The position numbers were made by a program, and so were the translations under genes. The notes under the pieces were generated by a model that ran no database searches, was not told the DNA's origin, and was given only the letters and a program-made list of their open reading frames with translations. From positions 22,586-86,585 of the forward strand of contig JAVVDU010000005.1 of assembly GCA_032251515.1 (NCBI GenBank): a stretch of DNA of 64,000 bases. The letters are read 5' to 3'. How positions within the stretch are numbered: the first letter of the stretch is position 1; each line of letters starts with the position of its first letter. Shown piece after piece: positions 16,696 to 26,835 of this stretch. The stretch is from Carthagonibacter sp032251515 (GTDB lineage Bacteria; Gemmatimonadota; Gemmatimonadetes; Palauibacterales; Palauibacteraceae).

Positions 16696-17895
16696 TCAGC
16701 CCTCGCCGCCCACCGGACCGAGATAGTCGAAGCGCGTCACCAGCCGGTCCGGGGGCAGGCGCACGTCCAGCGTGTCGGCGGCGACGGTTCCGGGGAGACG
16801 GGAGGTGCGCCACACGGCCACCACCTCCCCTCCTCCCTCATCGACCCAGGCGTACCGCGACAGGCGGCGACGGCGCTGGCGTTCCTCCGGGTCGAGCTCG
16901 CCCTCCGAATCGGGCCACCCGAGGACGGGGGTGCGGATCCACCAGCGCCGGACGATCCACTCGCCGGCCGGCAGCCGCGTGAACTCGACCCGACCGCCGA
17001 GGCGCCTCCGGTCGCCCGAAATGTCGAGTCCCACGTAGCGGAACTCCACGCGTCGCAACTCGGCCGTCCGCTCGTCGAGCCACATCACGCCCTCGATGTC
17101 CGTCACGCGGCCGCCGGGGACAGGCTCGAACACGAGGCCGACCTGCCGCACGCCGGCGGAGGTGGCTCGATCGATCCGGAAGCAGTGCCGGTCCACGAAC
17201 GAGTCGGAGAGGAGGACCTCGGCGTCGGGAGCGTGAAAGGCGATCCGTCCCGGGCGCCGCTGCACGAAGCCACCCAGCGCCAGGTCGCGCTTCGGGACGG
17301 CGCGGAAGGGGTGCCGCCCGTAGAAGCGGGCCTCCGTATAGGTCGGCTCCCCTTCCGGGTCGCCGTCGGGGCCGAGGAGGCGGGAGTGAAGGACGACGTC
17401 GAAGCGGAAGTGCGGCTGCAGGCCCGTCCAGACGGTGGCCGACAGGGCCTTCCGCGCCTCGTCCCACACGCGCTGGAGCTCCACGGCCTCCTGCACGCCG
17501 ACCCGCCCGCAGCGGGGCCGGTCCTCGGCGGCGATGTCGTCGAGACGGACGGGACGCGTGGCCACGCGGAACCGGAACGTGCGGACCTCGCCCGCCGCGA
17601 GCTCCAGTTCGGGCGAGACGCCGGGCTCGAAGCCGATGCGCTCGGTGCGCAGGCGCCACCGGCCGGGGCCCGGCGCCCCGATGCGAAACGCGCCGTCGCG
17701 GCCGGTGAGGGCCCGGGCACGCACCTCTCCCCCGGGGTCCTCGAGGACGACGAACGTCGCGGCGAGCGGCGCGCCCGATCCCTCCTCGACGACCGTCCCC
17801 ACCACGGTCTGGGCGGCGGCCGGCGCCGCGGCGAGGAAGACCAGCGCGGCGGCCGGCACGGCCGCGATCCGCCGCGCGGGGGCACCCCGGGTCAC
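16696..17895 (-). CDS. Secreted carboxypeptidase-regulatory-like domain protein
   Basis: A 399-aa exported protein with a cleavable signal peptide (AAAPAAAQ, about residue 29). Residues 30-115 form a carboxypeptidase-regulatory-like (transthyretin-type) domain: VVGTVVEEGSGAPLAATFVV, GRDGAFRIGAPGPGRWRLR. The remaining 280 residues, rich in Arg and Trp, have no motif I know (RRVEFRYVGLDISGD is typical), but this arrangement is common in secreted Gemmatimonadota/Bacteroidota proteins of unknown role. GTG start at 17895. It begins one base after the epimerase stop, so it is the last gene of an operon with the epimerase and deacetylase-like genes. Confidence 0.75.
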   Translation of the reverse strand: MTRGAPARRIAAVPAAALVFLAAAPAAAQTVVGTVVEEGSGAPLAATFVVLEDPGGEVRARALTGRDGAFRIGAPGPGRWRLRTERIGFEPGVSPELELAAGEVRTFRFRVATRPVRLDDIAAEDRPRCGRVGVQEAVELQRVWDEARKALSATVWTGLQPHFRFDVVLHSRLLGPDGDPEGEPTYTEARFYGRHPFRAVPKRDLALGGFVQRRPGRIAFHAPDAEVLLSDSFVDRHCFRIDRATSAGVRQVGLVFEPVPGGRVTDIEGVMWLDERTAELRRVEFRYVGLDISGDRRRLGGRVEFTRLPAGEWIVRRWWIRTPVLGWPDSEGELDPEERQRRRRLSRYAWVDEGGGEVVAVWRTSRLPGTVAADTLDVRLPPDRLVTRFDYLGPVGGEG

Positions 17896-17896
17896 G

Positions 17897-18906
17897 TCAC
17901 CTCCGGCGGACGCCGAGTCCCGGCTCGGGGCCGAGCCGCAGCCGCGCCTCTTCCAGCCGCGGCCCGGCGAACGGATCCCTGGCGAGGAGGGCCGCGCCGT
18001 CCAGGTCGAGGCGGTCGGCGAGGGGCGCGAGGTGAGCGGCCGCCGCGATGCCCAGCGTCGTCTCGAGCATGCACCCGAACATCACCTCCAGGCCGCAGGC
18101 GCGGGCCGCGTGCACGGCACGGAGCGCCTCCCGCAGCCCGCCGCACTTGGCGAGCTTGATGTTAACCCCGTCCACCAGCCCCGCGAGCTTCGGCACGTCG
18201 GACGCCACGAGGCAGGACTCGTCCGCGTACACGGGAATCGGCGACGCCTCCCGCACCGCCCGCCACCCCTCGGGGTCGCCCGGCGGCAGCGGCTGCTCGA
18301 CCATCTCCACGCCGAGGTCGGCGAGCAGCCGGACGTGGCGCACGGCCGTCTCCGGGGTCCACGCGGCGTTCGCGTCCACGCGCAGGACCCGCGACGGGTC
18401 GGCGTCGCGCACCGCCCGCAGGATCTCCTCGTCCCGCTCCGTGCCGAGCTTGATCTTGAGGATCGGCCAGCCGGCGGCGGCCCGCACCCGGTCCGCCATG
18501 GCGTCCGGCTCATCGAGACCGATCGTGAACGAGCTTCGCGGCGCGTCCGCGGGATCCAGCCCGAGCAGCCGCCACAGGGGCTGGCCCAGCCGCTTGCCGA
18601 ACAGGTCGTGCAGCGCCGCGGAGACGGCCGTCCGCGCCGCGGCATCGCCGGGCACGGCCTCGCGGATCCGCCGCTCGATCGCCTCCAGACGGTCCGGGTC
18701 CGGCTCCGCCTCCAGCACCGGCCGCAGGCGGGCCAGCGCCGCCTCCACCGACCCGGCCGACTCGCCGTAATAGGGGGACGGATCGGCCTCCCCCCAGCCC
18801 TCCAGCCCGTCGCAGGTCACCCGTACCCACACCCTCTCCACCGTCTCCTGCACCGAGCGGGCGATCCGGAACGGCACCTCGGGACGGATCGCGAGGCGCT
18901 CCCAGG

Positions 18907-18916
<10 letters not shown>
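17897..18916 (-). CDS. Enolase-superfamily dipeptide epimerase (L-Ala-D/L-Glu epimerase-like)
   Basis: A 339-aa muconate-lactonizing-enzyme-subgroup enolase. Catalytic motif LKIKLG with Lys154/Lys156, metal ligands Asp181 (RVDANAAW), Glu207 (EQPLPP) and Asp232 (YADES), and the second catalytic lysine in NIKLAKCGG (254-257). The capping-domain loop near VPFRIARS and the ADES/CMLET elements fit dipeptide epimerases, which act in murein-peptide recycling; substrate specificity is not certain. The start is GTG 18916, ten bases inside the upstream deacetylase-like gene. Confidence 0.87.
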
Positions 18917-19890
<974 letters not shown>

Positions 19891-20008
19891 GGCAACCTCT
19901 CCGCCGGTGTGTCCACCCTCCTGCCGCGCGATCGGCCCGGTTGATCCGGCTCGTGACCGGCTCTAGCTTCGATGCGTTCACGCGGCGCTTCCCCGTCCAG
20001 GTCCGACC

Positions 20009-21073
20009 ATGGCAACTTACGGTCCCGCAGTTTCCAGTTCACGCGTCGGCGGACGCCGGGCGTGGCGTGCGGCGGCGCTCGCCGCGCTCCTGGCCGCGGG
20101 CGGCTGCGAAGTCGACTGGGCGGGCGGGAGCTTCCGGCTGGAGAACCCCGCCCCCGAGCCGGAAGTCCCGGTTTCCCGGGCCTCCGGCACCGCCGACGCG
20201 CCCCCGCCCGCGCCCCTGCCCGACGGTCCGCTGCTGTTCTCCGTGGCCCTCGACCGGGCGGCGGGCTCGGGACGGGCGGTGGCCGTCGCCCGGCTGGGAC
20301 CGGCGGGACCCGAGCCGCTGGGCATCCCGGACCATCCGGACGACGGCTGGGCGGCGCGCTTCGATTCGGCGTTCCACCCGGCCGGCCGCACGCTGGCGCT
20401 GCACGCGGCAGGGCGGCGGATCGGCAGCCTGGTGCTGGACGGGACCACCGCCTTCGTGCGTCCCGGCTGCCCGCCGGTCGCGGGCGGGCGCGTCCTGCTC
20501 ACGCCGGGAGGCCGGATGCCGGCGCGCGCCTTCGCCTTCCCGGCCGAGACATCTCCGGACGCGCCGGACCCGCTGCCCCTGGCCGAGCCGGACGACCGGA
20601 TGCGCACGTTCGGGCCGATCCTGGCCGAGCGCCTGCTGCGCGAAGGCGGCGAGGCGCGGCCGTACCTGGCGCAGCGCGCCGACCTGCGGGCGGTGGCGTG
20701 GCCCGGCGATGAAGCGCCGGCCATGGCAGCCACCTACCTGGTCGGCGACTCGCTCGGGGGGCCGCCGCCCGCGCGCGCCGCCAGCTCGCTGTTCTTCCTC
20801 GCCCGCTTCGACCCGAGCCGGGGCTATGTGCCGGAGTGGTCCGAGGTGCGCCGCTACGACGGGGATGCGGGACGGGAGATCTTCGTGTATCGGGGCGCCG
20901 CGGCGGGACCCGGAGGGCGGATCGACTTCGTGGAGCGGTGGGCGGCGGGGCCGCCGGTGCTCCTCGCCGCGTCCCGCGCTGGGCCCGAGGGGCGCGGGAT
21001 CGAATGGACCGAGGCCGCCGCCTGCCCGTCCGGCGAGCTGCTGGCCGGCGCCCTCCCGCCGCCGGAAGGCTGA
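20009..21073 (+). CDS. Lipoprotein of unknown function
   Basis: A 354-aa protein with a lipoprotein signal (ALAALLAAGGC, Cys33) and a Pro/Glu linker. The mature part is beta-rich with pairs of short strands (VALDRAAGSGRAVAVARLG, IGSLVLDGTTAFVRPG) and few charged helices; I recognise no family. A C-terminal Cys (AACPSGELL) is present. It is monocistronic and converges on the sigma-factor gene 26 bases away. Start ATG 20009 gives an intact signal peptide. Function unknown. Confidence 0.65.
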   Translation: MATYGPAVSSSRVGGRRAWRAAALAALLAAGGCEVDWAGGSFRLENPAPEPEVPVSRASGTADAPPPAPLPDGPLLFSVALDRAAGSGRAVAVARLGPAGPEPLGIPDHPDDGWAARFDSAFHPAGRTLALHAAGRRIGSLVLDGTTAFVRPGCPPVAGGRVLLTPGGRMPARAFAFPAETSPDAPDPLPLAEPDDRMRTFGPILAERLLREGGEARPYLAQRADLRAVAWPGDEAPAMAATYLVGDSLGGPPPARAASSLFFLARFDPSRGYVPEWSEVRRYDGDAGREIFVYRGAAAGPGGRIDFVERWAAGPPVLLAASRAGPEGRGIEWTEAAACPSGELLAGALPPPEG

Positions 21074-21099
21074 ACCGCCCGGCCTCGGTCCGCCCCGGC

Positions 21100-21969
21100 T
21101 CAGGCGGGGGCGAACGTCTCCAGGGCGCGGCCCTGGTCACCGCTGCGGATCTCCAGCAGCGCCCGGTCGCGAAGCTGGCGCACCCGCTCCCGCGTGACGC
21201 CCAGGATCTGGCCGATCTGCTCGAGCGTGTGCTCGGACTCGCCCTGCAGCCCGTAGTACAGCCGCAGCACGCGCGCATCGCGCGGCCGGATCCCCGACAG
21301 CGCGACCGCGATCTGCTCCTTGAGGAGCTCGCGGTCCACCTCGTCGCCGATGTCCGCGTCGTCGACGAGGAAGCGCTCCATCAGACCGGCGTCGGGCGCC
21401 TCCCCGATCGGCGCGTCGAGCCGCACCTCGGTGACGTTCACCGCCTGGAGCATCTCGACGACCTTGGGGGTGAGCTCGGCCTTCTCGCCGATCTCGACGG
21501 GCGTGGGCTCGCGCCCGAGGCTCTGGCGGAGCGCCTCGGTCACGCGGAGCATGCGGGAGAGTTCCGTGGCGCGGTTCAGGGGCAACCGGACGGACCGTCC
21601 CTGGCGGGCGAGCGAGGCGAGGATCGCCTGCCGGATCCACCACACGGCATAGGAAATGAACTTCACGCCCTGGTCCGGATCGAACTTCCGCGCCGCCGTC
21701 ACCAGGCCGACGTTGCCCTCCTGGATCAGGTCGGCGAAGGAGAGCCCGCGGTTCTGGTAGCGCTTGGCCACGGACACCACGAAGCGGAGGTTCGAGCGGA
21801 TCAGCCGCTCGAGCGCCTCGGTGTCGCCGGCCCGGGCGCGACGCGCCAGGGCGTCCTCCTCCTCCGGAGTCAGCAGGCGATGCCGGCTGACATCCTCGAG
21901 GTAGAGGTCGACCATGCTCGCGCCGTCCGTCCTGGTGACCGGACCTTTGTAGCGACCGTTCCGGTTCAT
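21100..21969 (-). CDS. Group 2 sigma-70 factor (RpoD/SigA-type)
   Basis: A 289-aa primary-like sigma factor: region 1.2 (DLYLEDVSRHRLLTPEEE), region 2 (NLRFVVSVAKRYQNRGLSFADLIQEGNVGL, with YAVWWIRQAI), region 3 (LPLNRATELSRML), region 4 (LEQIGQILGVTRERVRQLRDRAL). It lacks the long region 1.1, as RpoS-like and group 2 sigmas do, and directs RNA polymerase to an alternative promoter set. The start ATG 21969 lies about 38 bases downstream of a predicted transcription start (-10 at 22014), which rules out the upstream codon at 22134; ATG 21915 is the next option. It diverges from a PP2C phosphatase. Confidence 0.93.
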   Translation of the reverse strand: MNRNGRYKGPVTRTDGASMVDLYLEDVSRHRLLTPEEEDALARRARAGDTEALERLIRSNLRFVVSVAKRYQNRGLSFADLIQEGNVGLVTAARKFDPDQGVKFISYAVWWIRQAILASLARQGRSVRLPLNRATELSRMLRVTEALRQSLGREPTPVEIGEKAELTPKVVEMLQAVNVTEVRLDAPIGEAPDAGLMERFLVDDADIGDEVDRELLKEQIAVALSGIRPRDARVLRLYYGLQGESEHTLEQIGQILGVTRERVRQLRDRALLEIRSGDQGRALETFAPA

Positions 21970-22013
21970 GGCTCGTGTGGGCGAGTCGTCCTCCAGTCGT
22001 CCTGCGAGCCGGG

Positions 22014-22043
22014 AAGCTAGATCGCCGCGGGCATCCCCGTCAA
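22014..22043 (-). promoter_or_regulatory. Sigma-70-type promoter of the sigma-factor gene
   Basis: On the minus strand -35 TTGACG (22038-22043) and -10 TAGCTT (22014-22019) are 18 bases apart. The predicted start, around 22007, is inside the upstream open frame and fixes the translation start at 21969. Confidence 0.5.
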
Positions 22044-22089
22044 ACGGGACGCTGCGCGCAAGCCCCCCGGGAGAGGCGTCCGGGCTCGC

Positions 22090-22118
22090 TTGTCCGGGCG
22101 ATTGCGACGGGGTAGATA
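22090..22118 (+). promoter_or_regulatory. Possible promoter of the PP2C phosphatase gene
   Basis: TTGTCC (22090-22095), a 17-base spacer and TAGATA (22113-22118). Matches are partial. It would give a leader of about 65 bases before ATG 22188. Confidence 0.35.
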
Positions 22119-22187
22119 CAGGAACCGGAATCACTCGACCGCTTGCGGTGGGCCGCGGGAGCCGGCCTCCGGAAGTCAGGGGAACCG

Positions 22188-22946
22188 ATGGGACGCTTCG
22201 GCTGGAACTGTGCGGCCGTGACGGACGTGGGCCGCGTACGCGACGAGAACGAGGACTCCGTCTTCTGCTCGGCGGAGTCCGGCGTGTTCGTGGTGGCGGA
22301 CGGGATGGGAGGGCACGCCGCGGGCGAGGTGGCGAGCGCCATCGCCTCGGAGATGATCGGGACGCGGCTCTGCGCCTTGCAGAGCGACGAGGGACTCGAC
22401 GAGGTGCGCGCCTTCTTCCTCGGCGCGTTCCGGGACGCGAGCTCCGAGATCGTCCGCCAGGCCCACACCGACGCCGCCCGGATGGGCATGGGAACCACGG
22501 CCACCGTGCTCGTGCTGCGGCCCGACGACCACTACGTCGTGGGCCACATCGGCGACAGCCGGGCCTACCTGCTGCGCGAGGGAATCCTGTCGCGCATCAC
22601 CACGGATCACTCGTGGGTCCAGGAGCAGGTGTCGCGCGGCGTCATCTCGCCGGAGCAGGCGCACCGGCACCCGCAGTCGAACATCATCACGCGTGCGCTC
22701 GGCACCGACGAGGATCCCCGGCCCGACATCTTCGTGGGGCCCATGCGGGACGGCGACCGGTACCTCCTCAGCACGGACGGCCTCACGGACATGGTCGACG
22801 AGCCCCGCATCCGGAAGATCCTGGGAGCCGTCGACGATCCCGGCGGGGCGGCGGCCCGCATGGTCAGCGAGGCGAACCTGGCGGGCGGCGCGGACAACGT
22901 CACGGCGCTGGTCGTCCACGTGGTGGTCCCCGCGGTCGACGACTGA
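22188..22946 (+). CDS. PP2C-family protein serine/threonine phosphatase
   Basis: A 252-aa metal-dependent phosphatase of the Stp/PrpC type. Motifs: VRDENEDSV (18-26) with the first metal Asp, VADGMGGHAAGE (36-47), GMGTTATVLVL, VGHIGDSRAYLL, ITTDHSW, LLSTDGLTDMV and GGADNVTALVV. Catalyses Mn-dependent dephosphorylation of Ser/Thr phosphoproteins. ATG 22188 follows AGGGGAACC; the 15-residue upstream extension lacks similarity. No kinase is next to it. Diverges from the sigma-factor gene across 218 bases, an arrangement compatible with a shared stress-signalling function (inference). Confidence 0.93.
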   Translation: MGRFGWNCAAVTDVGRVRDENEDSVFCSAESGVFVVADGMGGHAAGEVASAIASEMIGTRLCALQSDEGLDEVRAFFLGAFRDASSEIVRQAHTDAARMGMGTTATVLVLRPDDHYVVGHIGDSRAYLLREGILSRITTDHSWVQEQVSRGVISPEQAHRHPQSNIITRALGTDEDPRPDIFVGPMRDGDRYLLSTDGLTDMVDEPRIRKILGAVDDPGGAAARMVSEANLAGGADNVTALVVHVVVPAVDD

Positions 22947-22967
22947 CGCGGCCCATCCGGCCCGCCG

Positions 22968-24308
22968 TCAGTCCAGCGGCGCCGGATCGTCCAGCCGTCC
23001 CGCGACCTCCGCGCCCGGGAGCCCGAGCAGCCGCAGCAGCGGCCCCGGGTCGGGCGCCTCGAAGTCGCGGTCGAGACCGAACACGCGCAGGGCGCGCGTC
23101 GCGTGGTGCAGGGAGCGGCCGAGCCGCGGCAGGTCGATCAGCCCTTCCTCGCCCGCCGAGCTGAGGCGCTGCACGCCGCCCCGCCGCCGCACGAGCAGGA
23201 TTCCGAGCTCGAGCATGCGGGGGTTCTCGGGGTAGTCGAGCAGGATCGAGCCGGGTTCCCGTCCCCACTCGCGGGCCAGCCGGTCCTCCACGGACCGCAC
23301 CAGGTCGCGATTCCCGGGCATCCAGGTCCCGATCCCGGCGGGGAGCCCGTCTCCCTGCAGCTCGAGCAGGCGCCGTGGCAGGCGCCGGTCCATCAGCGCC
23401 GCGAGAAGCCGGGCGAGCACCGGCGGCGCTTCGCGCTCCCGCATGCGCGCCGCGAGCCGGCCCAGCAGCTCCTCGTCGGTGGGGCCGGCGAGCTCGTCCC
23501 GGGCCAGGAGCCCGGCGTCCAGCGCTCCCTCCACGAGCCGCCGGAACGTCACCGTCGCCGCGCGGACGCCGTGGTGCCAGTAGACGTTCCGGAACATCTG
23601 GTACTTCGAGAACAGGAGCGACTCGAGCGCGCTCAGGCCCTTCTCGGTGACCGCCACCTCGAGCGGCGCGTCCGACGACTCGCGCGCCAGGGCGAGCGAG
23701 TCGATCAGCCGCTCCACGTCCACCGCGCCGTACGGCACGCCGCAGAACATCGCGTCGCGCCGCAGGTAGTCGATCTTGTCCAGGTCGAGGGGGCCGCTCA
23801 CCAGTCCCTGCAGCGGGTGCGGTGAGACGCCCCGGATGAGGGCGCTCACCCGCTCCGCCGCGTCCGCGCCGTCGGGCATCGCGGCGACGAGAGCGGCCCG
23901 GATCCCCGGGGCCCGCAGGAAGCGCTCGGCCACATCTTCGTGGTGCCCCGGGATCGCCCCCGGCTCCAGCTCCTCCATCGCGTGGGAGAAGGCGTAGTGG
24001 CCGATGTCGTGCAGGAGGGCGGCGAGCCGCACCGCCGGCAGGGCCGCGCGCTCCTCCTCGCTCAGTCCGTCCAGCTCGCCGCGCCGACGCAGCGCCTCGA
24101 CCGCCAGGCCGCCCAGGTGGTGGACGCCCAGCGCGTGCAGGAACCGCGTGTGGACGGCGCCGGGGTAGACGAGGTGCGCGAAGCCCAGCTGCTTGACGCG
24201 GCGCAGCCGCTGGAACTCCGCCGCGTCGACGACGGCCGCGGCCGCCGCGTCGAGCGTGACGTTGCCCCACAGGGGGTCGCGGACGGTCCGCGCGGTGCCG
24301 GCGCCCAT
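22968..24308 (-). CDS. HD-domain phosphohydrolase (dGTPase-related)
   Basis: A 446-aa HD-superfamily hydrolase. The N-terminal part has QRLRRVKQLGFAHLVYPGAVHTRFLHALG (His53), then LAALLHDIGHYAFSH with the His100-Asp101 doublet: the layout of the dNTPase-like HD family (e.g. archaeal/bacterial SAMHD1-like proteins). Likely metal-dependent nucleotide phosphohydrolysis in the cytoplasm; the exact substrate is unknown. Start ATG 24308. It follows the malic enzyme gene by 34 bases on the same strand and converges with the phosphatase gene 21 bases away. Confidence 0.87.
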   Translation of the reverse strand: MGAGTARTVRDPLWGNVTLDAAAAAVVDAAEFQRLRRVKQLGFAHLVYPGAVHTRFLHALGVHHLGGLAVEALRRRGELDGLSEEERAALPAVRLAALLHDIGHYAFSHAMEELEPGAIPGHHEDVAERFLRAPGIRAALVAAMPDGADAAERVSALIRGVSPHPLQGLVSGPLDLDKIDYLRRDAMFCGVPYGAVDVERLIDSLALARESSDAPLEVAVTEKGLSALESLLFSKYQMFRNVYWHHGVRAATVTFRRLVEGALDAGLLARDELAGPTDEELLGRLAARMREREAPPVLARLLAALMDRRLPRRLLELQGDGLPAGIGTWMPGNRDLVRSVEDRLAREWGREPGSILLDYPENPRMLELGILLVRRRGGVQRLSSAGEEGLIDLPRLGRSLHHATRALRVFGLDRDFEAPDPGPLLRLLGLPGAEVAGRLDDPAPLD

Positions 24309-24342
24309 GCCGTCCGCTACCCCCTCCGGCGGCCGGGCCCGC

Positions 24343-26619
24343 TCAGGCCCGGGCCTCCGCCGCCTGGTGGCGCCGCTGGTCCGCGTCCACCACGCTGATC
24401 GCGGCCAGGTTCAGGATCTCCGCCACCGAGGCGCCCCGCTGCGCCACGTGCACCGAGCGGTCGAGGCCCAGCAGCACCGGCCCGATCGCCTCCGCGCCGC
24501 CGATGCGCGCCAGCAGCTTGTAGGAGGCGTTCGCCGCCGCGAGGCTCGGGAAAATCAGGACGTTCGCCGCCCGCTTCAGGTCGGAGAACGGGTAGACGTC
24601 CTTGAGGATCCCCTCCACGACCGCGGTATCCGCCTGCATCTCGCCGTCCACCACGATGTCCGGCCGGCGCTCCTTGATGAGGCGCACGGCCTCCTGGACC
24701 TTCCGCGACTCCGGGTGCGGCGCCGACCCGAAGTTCGAGAAGGAAATCATCGCCACGTACGGATCGATCCCCAGCCGCCGGACGAAATCGGCCGTCATCG
24801 CCGCCGTCTCGGCGAGGATCTCCGCGTCGGGCTCGATGTTGACGGTCGTGTCGGCGAAGAAATACAGCCGGTCGCGGAACACCATCATGTAGAGGCCCGC
24901 CACCTTGTGGATCCCCGGCTGCAGGTCGATGGTCTGCAGGGCCGGCCGCAGCGCCTCCGGATAGGCCATGTTCGCCCCGCTGACCAGCGTGTCGGCATCG
25001 CCCCTCTCCACCATCATCGCCGCGAAGTAGCCGGGCTCCCGCATGCGGGCCCGCGCGTTCGCCCGTGTGACCCCCTTCCGCTTGCGCCGCTCGAACAGGA
25101 CATCCGTGTAGGCGGCCAGGCGGTCGGAGGTCTCCGGGTCGACGATCTCCACGCCGGACAGGTCCACCTCCGCGGCCGCGGCGATCTCGCGGACTCGCTC
25201 CGGGTTTCCGAGCAGGACCGGCGTACCGAGCCGCTCCTCGACGATGGCGTGCGAGGCCCGCACGATCACCGGTTCCTCGCCCTCGGGCAGCACGATCCGC
25301 TTCGGGGTGCGCTTCGCCTTCTCCATGATCGAGCGCATGAGCTCGCGGGCGGGGCCGAGGCGGGCCTCCAGCTCCCGCTTGTACTCCTCGATGTCGACCT
25401 CGCGACGCGCCACGCCGGTGTCCATCGCCGCCTGCGCCACCGCCGAGGCCTCCCAGATGAGGACGCGGTGGTCGAACGGGGTCGGGATCAGGTAGTCGCG
25501 GCCGAAGTGCAGGCGCCGGCCCTCGTAGGCGGCCGACACGTACTCCGGCACGTCCTCCCGGGCCAGGTCGGCGAGCGCCTTCGTGGCCGCGATGAACATC
25601 GCGTCGTTGATCGCGGACGCCCGCACGTCCAGGGCGCCGCGGAAGATGAACGGGAAGCCGAGGACGTTGTTCACCTGGTTCGGGTAGTCGGATCGGCCCG
25701 TCGCCATGATCACGTCATCGCGGGCCGCCAGCGCGTCCTCCGGCAGGATCTCGGGGTCCGGGTTCGCCATCGCGAACACGATCGGGTCCCGGGCCATCGA
25801 CTTGATCATCTCCGGCTTCACGAGCCCGCCGATCGACAGTCCCACGAGCACGTCGGCCCCCTTCAGCGCGTCGGCCAGGGTCTCGGCGTCCGTGTCCACC
25901 GCGTAGCGGGCCTTCTGGGGGGTCAGATTGTCCCGTTTCGTACTGATAACGCCCTTCGAGTCGACGAACCACAGGTTCTCCCGCTTCGCGCCCAGTCTCT
26001 CGTAGTGCCAGGCCGTGGCGATCGCGGCCGCGCCGGCGCCGGAAAACACGATCCGGACGTCCTCGATCTTCTTGTCGGCGAGCTCGAGCGCGTTCACCAG
26101 GCCGGCGCCCGAGATGATCGCCGTACCGTGCTGGTCGTCGTGGAACACCGGGATGTCGAGGCGCTCCTTCAGGGTCTGCTCGATCTCGAAGCAGTCCGGC
26201 GCGTGGATGTCCTCGAGGTTGATCCCGCCGACCGTGGGCGCGAGCATCTCGCAGAACCGGATCACGTCGGCCGGGGTCGGCGCGTCGATCTCCAGGTCGA
26301 ACACGTCGATGTCGGCGAAGGTCTTGAACAGGACGCCCTTGCCCTCCATCACGGGCTTGGAGGCCTCGGGCCCGAGGTCGCCGAGGCCCAGGATCGCCGT
26401 CCCGTTCGACACGACGGCCACGAGGTTCCCGCGGGCCGTGTACTTGTAGACGTTCTCGACGTCGGCGTGGATCTCGCGGCACGGCTCCGCCACGCCGGGC
26501 GTGTAGGCGAGCGACAGGTCTCTCTGGGTGGCGCAGGGCTTGGTCGGGACGACCTGCATCTTTCCCGGCCGGCCTTCCGAATGGTATTGGAGAGCCACTT
26601 CCTTGCGAATCTTGGCCAC
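24343..26619 (-). CDS. maeB: NADP-dependent malic enzyme with phosphotransacetylase-like C-domain (MaeB type)
   Basis: A 758-aa fusion. Malic-enzyme part: AYTPGVAEPC (39-48), VSNGTAILGLGDLG, GGINLEDIHAPDCFEIE, PVFHDDQHGTA (157-167), nucleotide-binding FSGAGAAAIA (192-201), ANPDPEI. From about residue 430 (KRIVLPEGEEP) a phosphate acetyltransferase-like domain (LYFFADTTVNIEP, SFSNFGSAPHPE) follows, as in E. coli MaeB, where it senses acetyl-CoA rather than catalysing. Reaction: malate + NADP+ to pyruvate + CO2 + NADPH. The start is GTG 26619 (AKIRKEVALQYH); the 256-residue upstream open frame is spurious. Confidence 0.95.
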   Translation of the reverse strand: MAKIRKEVALQYHSEGRPGKMQVVPTKPCATQRDLSLAYTPGVAEPCREIHADVENVYKYTARGNLVAVVSNGTAILGLGDLGPEASKPVMEGKGVLFKTFADIDVFDLEIDAPTPADVIRFCEMLAPTVGGINLEDIHAPDCFEIEQTLKERLDIPVFHDDQHGTAIISGAGLVNALELADKKIEDVRIVFSGAGAAAIATAWHYERLGAKRENLWFVDSKGVISTKRDNLTPQKARYAVDTDAETLADALKGADVLVGLSIGGLVKPEMIKSMARDPIVFAMANPDPEILPEDALAARDDVIMATGRSDYPNQVNNVLGFPFIFRGALDVRASAINDAMFIAATKALADLAREDVPEYVSAAYEGRRLHFGRDYLIPTPFDHRVLIWEASAVAQAAMDTGVARREVDIEEYKRELEARLGPARELMRSIMEKAKRTPKRIVLPEGEEPVIVRASHAIVEERLGTPVLLGNPERVREIAAAAEVDLSGVEIVDPETSDRLAAYTDVLFERRKRKGVTRANARARMREPGYFAAMMVERGDADTLVSGANMAYPEALRPALQTIDLQPGIHKVAGLYMMVFRDRLYFFADTTVNIEPDAEILAETAAMTADFVRRLGIDPYVAMISFSNFGSAPHPESRKVQEAVRLIKERRPDIVVDGEMQADTAVVEGILKDVYPFSDLKRAANVLIFPSLAAANASYKLLARIGGAEAIGPVLLGLDRSVHVAQRGASVAEILNLAAISVVDADQRRHQAAEARA

Positions 26620-26680
26620 GGTGCCTCGCTCCGTCTGCGGGTGCGCTTTCCGGGTCCTCTGGAGGGAGGAAGGGATGAGG

Positions 26681-26692
26681 TGCAGCGCTGCA
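26681..26692. promoter_or_regulatory. 12-bp palindrome upstream of maeB
   Basis: Perfect palindrome TGCAGCGCTGCA, 61 bases upstream of the maeB start in the divergent gap to the RemA-like gene. Possible operator; could also be chance in GC-rich DNA. Confidence 0.3.
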
Positions 26693-26835
26693 AGTAGCCT
26701 GCCTCCGCGCCGCCGTCCGCGCCACCCCCCGGGCCGACGGAACGGACGGCGCGGCGCGTCTCCAGCTTGCGACCCACCGGCGTGCCGGGCACTATTCCGG
26801 CGAGGCGCGTCAACCCGCTCTCCAGGGGAGGGACC

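Noticed and set aside
24193..26697. Long plus-strand open frame (about 834 codons) opposite maeB
   Set aside because: It is antisense to a full-length malic enzyme with all motifs; in GC-rich DNA the opposite strand of a gene is often open. The translation is Arg/His/Pro-rich without domains.
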